In this document: positions 5,271 through 7,285 of the stretch, one piece after another | Layout: each line of letters opens with the position of its first letter | Numbering within the stretch: position 1 is the first letter of the stretch | DNA from: Clostridia bacterium | Lineage (GTDB): Bacteria > Bacillota > Clostridia > Saccharofermentanales > Saccharofermentanaceae | Assembly (NCBI GenBank): GCA_017881645.1 | Contig: JADGQQ010000132.1 | Coordinates: forward strand, 1 to 7,285 | Reading direction: 5' to 3' | DNA length: 7,285 nucleotides | Program-made: the position numbers and the translations under genes | Notes under the pieces: model-generated | Told to the model about the DNA's origin: nothing | Databases searched by the model: none | Seen by the model: the letters and a program-made list of their open reading frames with translations, nothing else

Positions 5271-6785
5271 TCAGTATCCGTCCGTCTGCCTGCTGAACAG
5301 GTGATTCAGATTACGCAGCCAGGAAGTGTTGATCGAAGATAAAGCCGGTTCTGTAACACGAAAGGTCCAGTTCCCCGTGGCTATCCCCGGAATATTCATC
5401 CGTGTATCTTTCCCGAATCCCAGAAGATCCTGTACCGGGACAATCACCAGGTCCGCGTGCGACTGCCATATGAGGCGGATCATTGCCCGGCATACAAGGC
5501 TCTCCGGGCCGCCCCTGTCCCAGTCATCACGATCATATCCGCAGTATGCGAGCGCAAAAGCCCGCTCTTCCGGTGTTGCGTCCCATATCCATCCAAAAAT
5601 TGTATTGTTGTCATGTGTTCCTGTATAGGCAACGGAATGTGCCGGATAATTGTGCGGAAGATGTGTGCTGTTTTCATATGGCTGAAATCCGAATTGAAGA
5701 ACCCGCATTCCCGGGAACCCGGTTTCAGTGAGAAAGGACCGCACCGCATCATCTACCTCTCCCAAATCCTCTGCGATGATCGGTGCATCCGGATATATTT
5801 CCGCCAGTCTCCTGAAAAAATCCATCCCCGGTCCGGAAACCCATATACCGTTTTTTGCCGTATCTTCTTCTGCAGCAATGCTCCAGTATTCATAAAATCC
5901 CCGGAAATGATCAATCCGGACTTTATCAAAAAGAAGAAAATTGACTGCGAGCCGCTTGATCCACCAGTCATAACCGTCTTTTGCGTGCGCTTCCCACCGA
6001 TAAAGCGGATTTCCCCACAATTGACCGTCTTTACTGAAATAGTCCGGCGGGACACCTGATACTCTTGAAAAACTGTGGTCCGGATTCACTTGAAACAAAC
6101 CGGCGTTCGACCACACATCGGCGCTGTCTGCCGACACATAAATCGGGATATCTCCGATGATGGAAATTCCGATGTCGTTGATTTTCTGCTTCAACTCCAG
6201 CCATTGGCTGAAGAATATGTATTGAACGAAGCAATAATAGAAATATCTGTCATGCATGCGAATTCTGACTGCATCCAGTGCACGGGGATCATGCTGCCGG
6301 CATTCCTTCTCATCCCATTCCCACCAGGGCTTATCATCCTGCATCTCCCGTATTGTCAGGAACAGCGCGACATCGTCGAGCCAGAAATTCTCTTTACGGA
6401 ATTTCAGGATACAGGACTCAATATCCTCCGAAATATTTTCGAAAGCCCGCTGCAGCATGTTCTGACGATTTATCCGGACCCAGTCAAAGTCGACGGCAAA
6501 TTCCGCGCCGTAATATTGGGTTCCGGCAAGATCATCATCGGAGAGCAGCTGCATTGCGTGGAGCTGCCGGGGGTCAATAAACAATTCGTTTCCGGCAAAA
6601 GCTGAGAAACTCTGGTATGGAGAATCACAGTTGCCGGTCTGCGTGAAAGGAAGCACCTGCCAGTACCGGCAGCCCGCCGCATGAAGCAATTGAGCGAACT
6701 GAAGCGCTTCATCTCCGAAACATCCGATTCCGAACGGACCCGGAAGAGAAGAAATGTGCAGAAGCGCACCGCTCGCACGTGTCAT
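5271..6785 (-). CDS. malQ: 4-alpha-glucanotransferase (amylomaltase, GH77)
   Basis: 504 residues from the ATG at 6785, the normal size for bacterial amylomaltase. The enzyme transfers 4-alpha-glucan segments between maltodextrins in the cytoplasm, releasing glucose and longer chains for phosphorylase. Family landmarks in order: RASGALLHISSLPGPFGIG (4-22), WQVLPFTQTG..DSPYQSFSAFAGN (43-66), the catalytic nucleophile in KVRIDHFRGF (D292), the acid/base in IIAEDLGEV (E339), the transition-state stabiliser in YTGTHDNNT (D392), and the closing LLGFGKDTRMNIPG. All catalytic residues are present, so it should be active. Start: GGAGG lies 10 bases before ATG 6785, while a TTG at 6791 (two residues longer, overlapping the upstream stop as TTGA) has only 4 bases; the ATG is preferred but not certain. 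It is immediately downstream of the NYN/OST-HTH gene and probably cotranscribed with it. No maltose transporter or phosphorylase is in view. Confidence 0.96.
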   Translation of the reverse strand: MTRASGALLHISSLPGPFGIGCFGDEALQFAQLLHAAGCRYWQVLPFTQTGNCDSPYQSFSAFAGNELFIDPRQLHAMQLLSDDDLAGTQYYGAEFAVDFDWVRINRQNMLQRAFENISEDIESCILKFRKENFWLDDVALFLTIREMQDDKPWWEWDEKECRQHDPRALDAVRIRMHDRYFYYCFVQYIFFSQWLELKQKINDIGISIIGDIPIYVSADSADVWSNAGLFQVNPDHSFSRVSGVPPDYFSKDGQLWGNPLYRWEAHAKDGYDWWIKRLAVNFLLFDKVRIDHFRGFYEYWSIAAEEDTAKNGIWVSGPGMDFFRRLAEIYPDAPIIAEDLGEVDDAVRSFLTETGFPGMRVLQFGFQPYENSTHLPHNYPAHSVAYTGTHDNNTIFGWIWDATPEERAFALAYCGYDRDDWDRGGPESLVCRAMIRLIWQSHADLVIVPVQDLLGFGKDTRMNIPGIATGNWTFRVTEPALSSINTSWLRNLNHLFSRQTDGY

Positions 6786-6787
6786 CT

Positions 6788-7285
6788 TCAAACATCCTCC
6801 ACATTGCGGATATAGATAAGTGTGACTAGCGGGTTCTTCTCGTTAATGCGTTCTTCGCACTCAATCCCGTCTATGGATCGGATCATCTGCGACAGTTTTG
6901 CAAAGCCGAAGTTTCTGGAATCAAAGGAAGGTCTCTTTTTCAAAACAAGATTGCCGACCGCTCCAAGAAAAGCCCAGCCGTTATCATCCGCCAAATCCGC
7001 AATGGAACTCGTTATCAGATTGATGGTCGATGAATCGATCGGACCGATCGAGCGCTGCGGAGTTTTGTAGACATCTTGCTTCATTGCCTTCTCATCCTGC
7101 GAATACCGATGTACAGGTGCGTCCAGTGTCTCCTGAGCGGACTGAAATACTTCAGTGCGATTCACACCGAGAATTTCGAGGTAAATGAAACGGTCGCAGG
7201 CTGCAATAAATGGTGACGGTGTCTTCTTCTCACCAATACCATATACAATTTTCCCTGCTTCGCGGAGACGGGTCGCAAGTCGGGT
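6788..7285 (-). CDS. NYN-domain (LabA/DUF88-like) protein with C-terminal OST-HTH/LOTUS domain (5' end missing)
   Basis: The minus-strand frame is open to the right edge, giving 165 visible residues; a GTG at 7165 is internal, because the 40 codons before it continue the protein fold. Residues 1-40 (TRLATRLREAGKIVYGIGEK, then KTPSPFIAACDRFIYLEIL) match the end of a NYN domain, a PIN-like nuclease fold in which a Gly-rich strand and a KTP..F..ACD.F motif recur. A linker (about 41-75) leads to an OST-HTH/LOTUS-like domain (about 78-160: SSTINLITSSIADLADDNGW, AFLGAVGNLVLKKRPSFDSR, NFGFAKLSQMI). LOTUS domains bind RNA in other organisms, so an RNA-processing role is likely but not shown. The acidic nuclease residues near the N-terminus are outside the window and cannot be checked. 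The TGA stop is 2 bases before the malQ ATG, or overlaps the alternative TTG start. Confidence 0.85.
   Translation of the reverse strand, partial: TRLATRLREAGKIVYGIGEKKTPSPFIAACDRFIYLEILGVNRTEVFQSAQETLDAPVHRYSQDEKAMKQDVYKTPQRSIGPIDSSTINLITSSIADLADDNGWAFLGAVGNLVLKKRPSFDSRNFGFAKLSQMIRSIDGIECEERINEKNPLVTLIYIRNVEDV

Noticed and set aside
5457..6605. Long plus-strand frames opposite malQ (about 200 and 176 codons)
   Set aside because: They lie wholly antisense to a fully conserved malQ, have odd Cys/Pro/Ile-rich composition and no recognisable domain; they are shadows of a GC-richer gene.
6788..7165. A short 125-residue protein starting at GTG 7165
   Set aside because: The 40 codons upstream are open and encode the end of a NYN domain, continuous with this part; the GTG is an internal Val.

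Overview
The window comes from a bacterium that looks like a Bacillota member (low-GC Gram-positive type). Genes start from strong GGAGG-type ribosome sites and sigma-A-like promoters, and TTG starts are used. TGA is a normal stop. The gene families (glycolipid-type GT4 glucosyltransferase, PadR/HAAS/DUF4097 cassette, DUF3267 zincin, long TspO-like protein, NYN/OST-HTH) are typical of Firmicutes. By hand count, base composition is about 55% GC in parts of malQ and about 33% in one acetyltransferase gene. An Erysipelotrichia- or Clostridia-like host is possible, but I cannot fix the taxon. I see no mobile element, CRISPR array, tRNA or rRNA.

Layout, left to right. (1) The 3' part of a plus-strand GT4 glycosyltransferase resembling diacylglycerol glucosyltransferases, cut by the window edge. 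(2) A minus-strand TspO/MBR-like multi-spanning membrane protein. Its last 126 bases overlap the end of the glycosyltransferase gene tail to tail, with the codons of the two strands exactly in register. (3) A 187-base spacer holding the promoter of that gene and the terminator of the next operon. (4) A minus-strand operon padR - HAAS/permease-prefix membrane protein - DUF4097 beta-repeat membrane-anchored protein. These genes are 4 bases apart or overlap by 4 bases, and they are driven by a near-consensus promoter carrying repeat elements that could be the PadR operator. (5) A divergent plus-strand DUF3267 membrane zincin (HExxH) with an extended -10 promoter. (6) A strikingly AT-rich minus-strand GNAT acetyltransferase, convergent with the zincin by 9 bases. 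(7) malQ (4-alpha-glucanotransferase) on the minus strand, immediately preceded by (8) the 3' part of a NYN/LabA-type RNase-like gene with a C-terminal OST-HTH (LOTUS) domain, cut by the right edge.

How the genes may work together. The left half is envelope-oriented: glycolipid synthesis, several membrane proteins, a surface beta-repeat protein and a membrane metallopeptidase, with PadR as the only visible transcription factor. The padR operon and the zincin share a 147-base divergent control region, so joint control is plausible. On the right, maltodextrin metabolism (malQ) is translationally coupled or nearly so to a putative RNA-acting protein, an uncommon pairing. There is no proof of a new defence or mobile system here. 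The most unusual sequence-level object is the in-register antisense overlap at 959-1084, where a Lys/Arg/Asn-rich tail and a transmembrane helix are encoded by the same codons on opposite strands.
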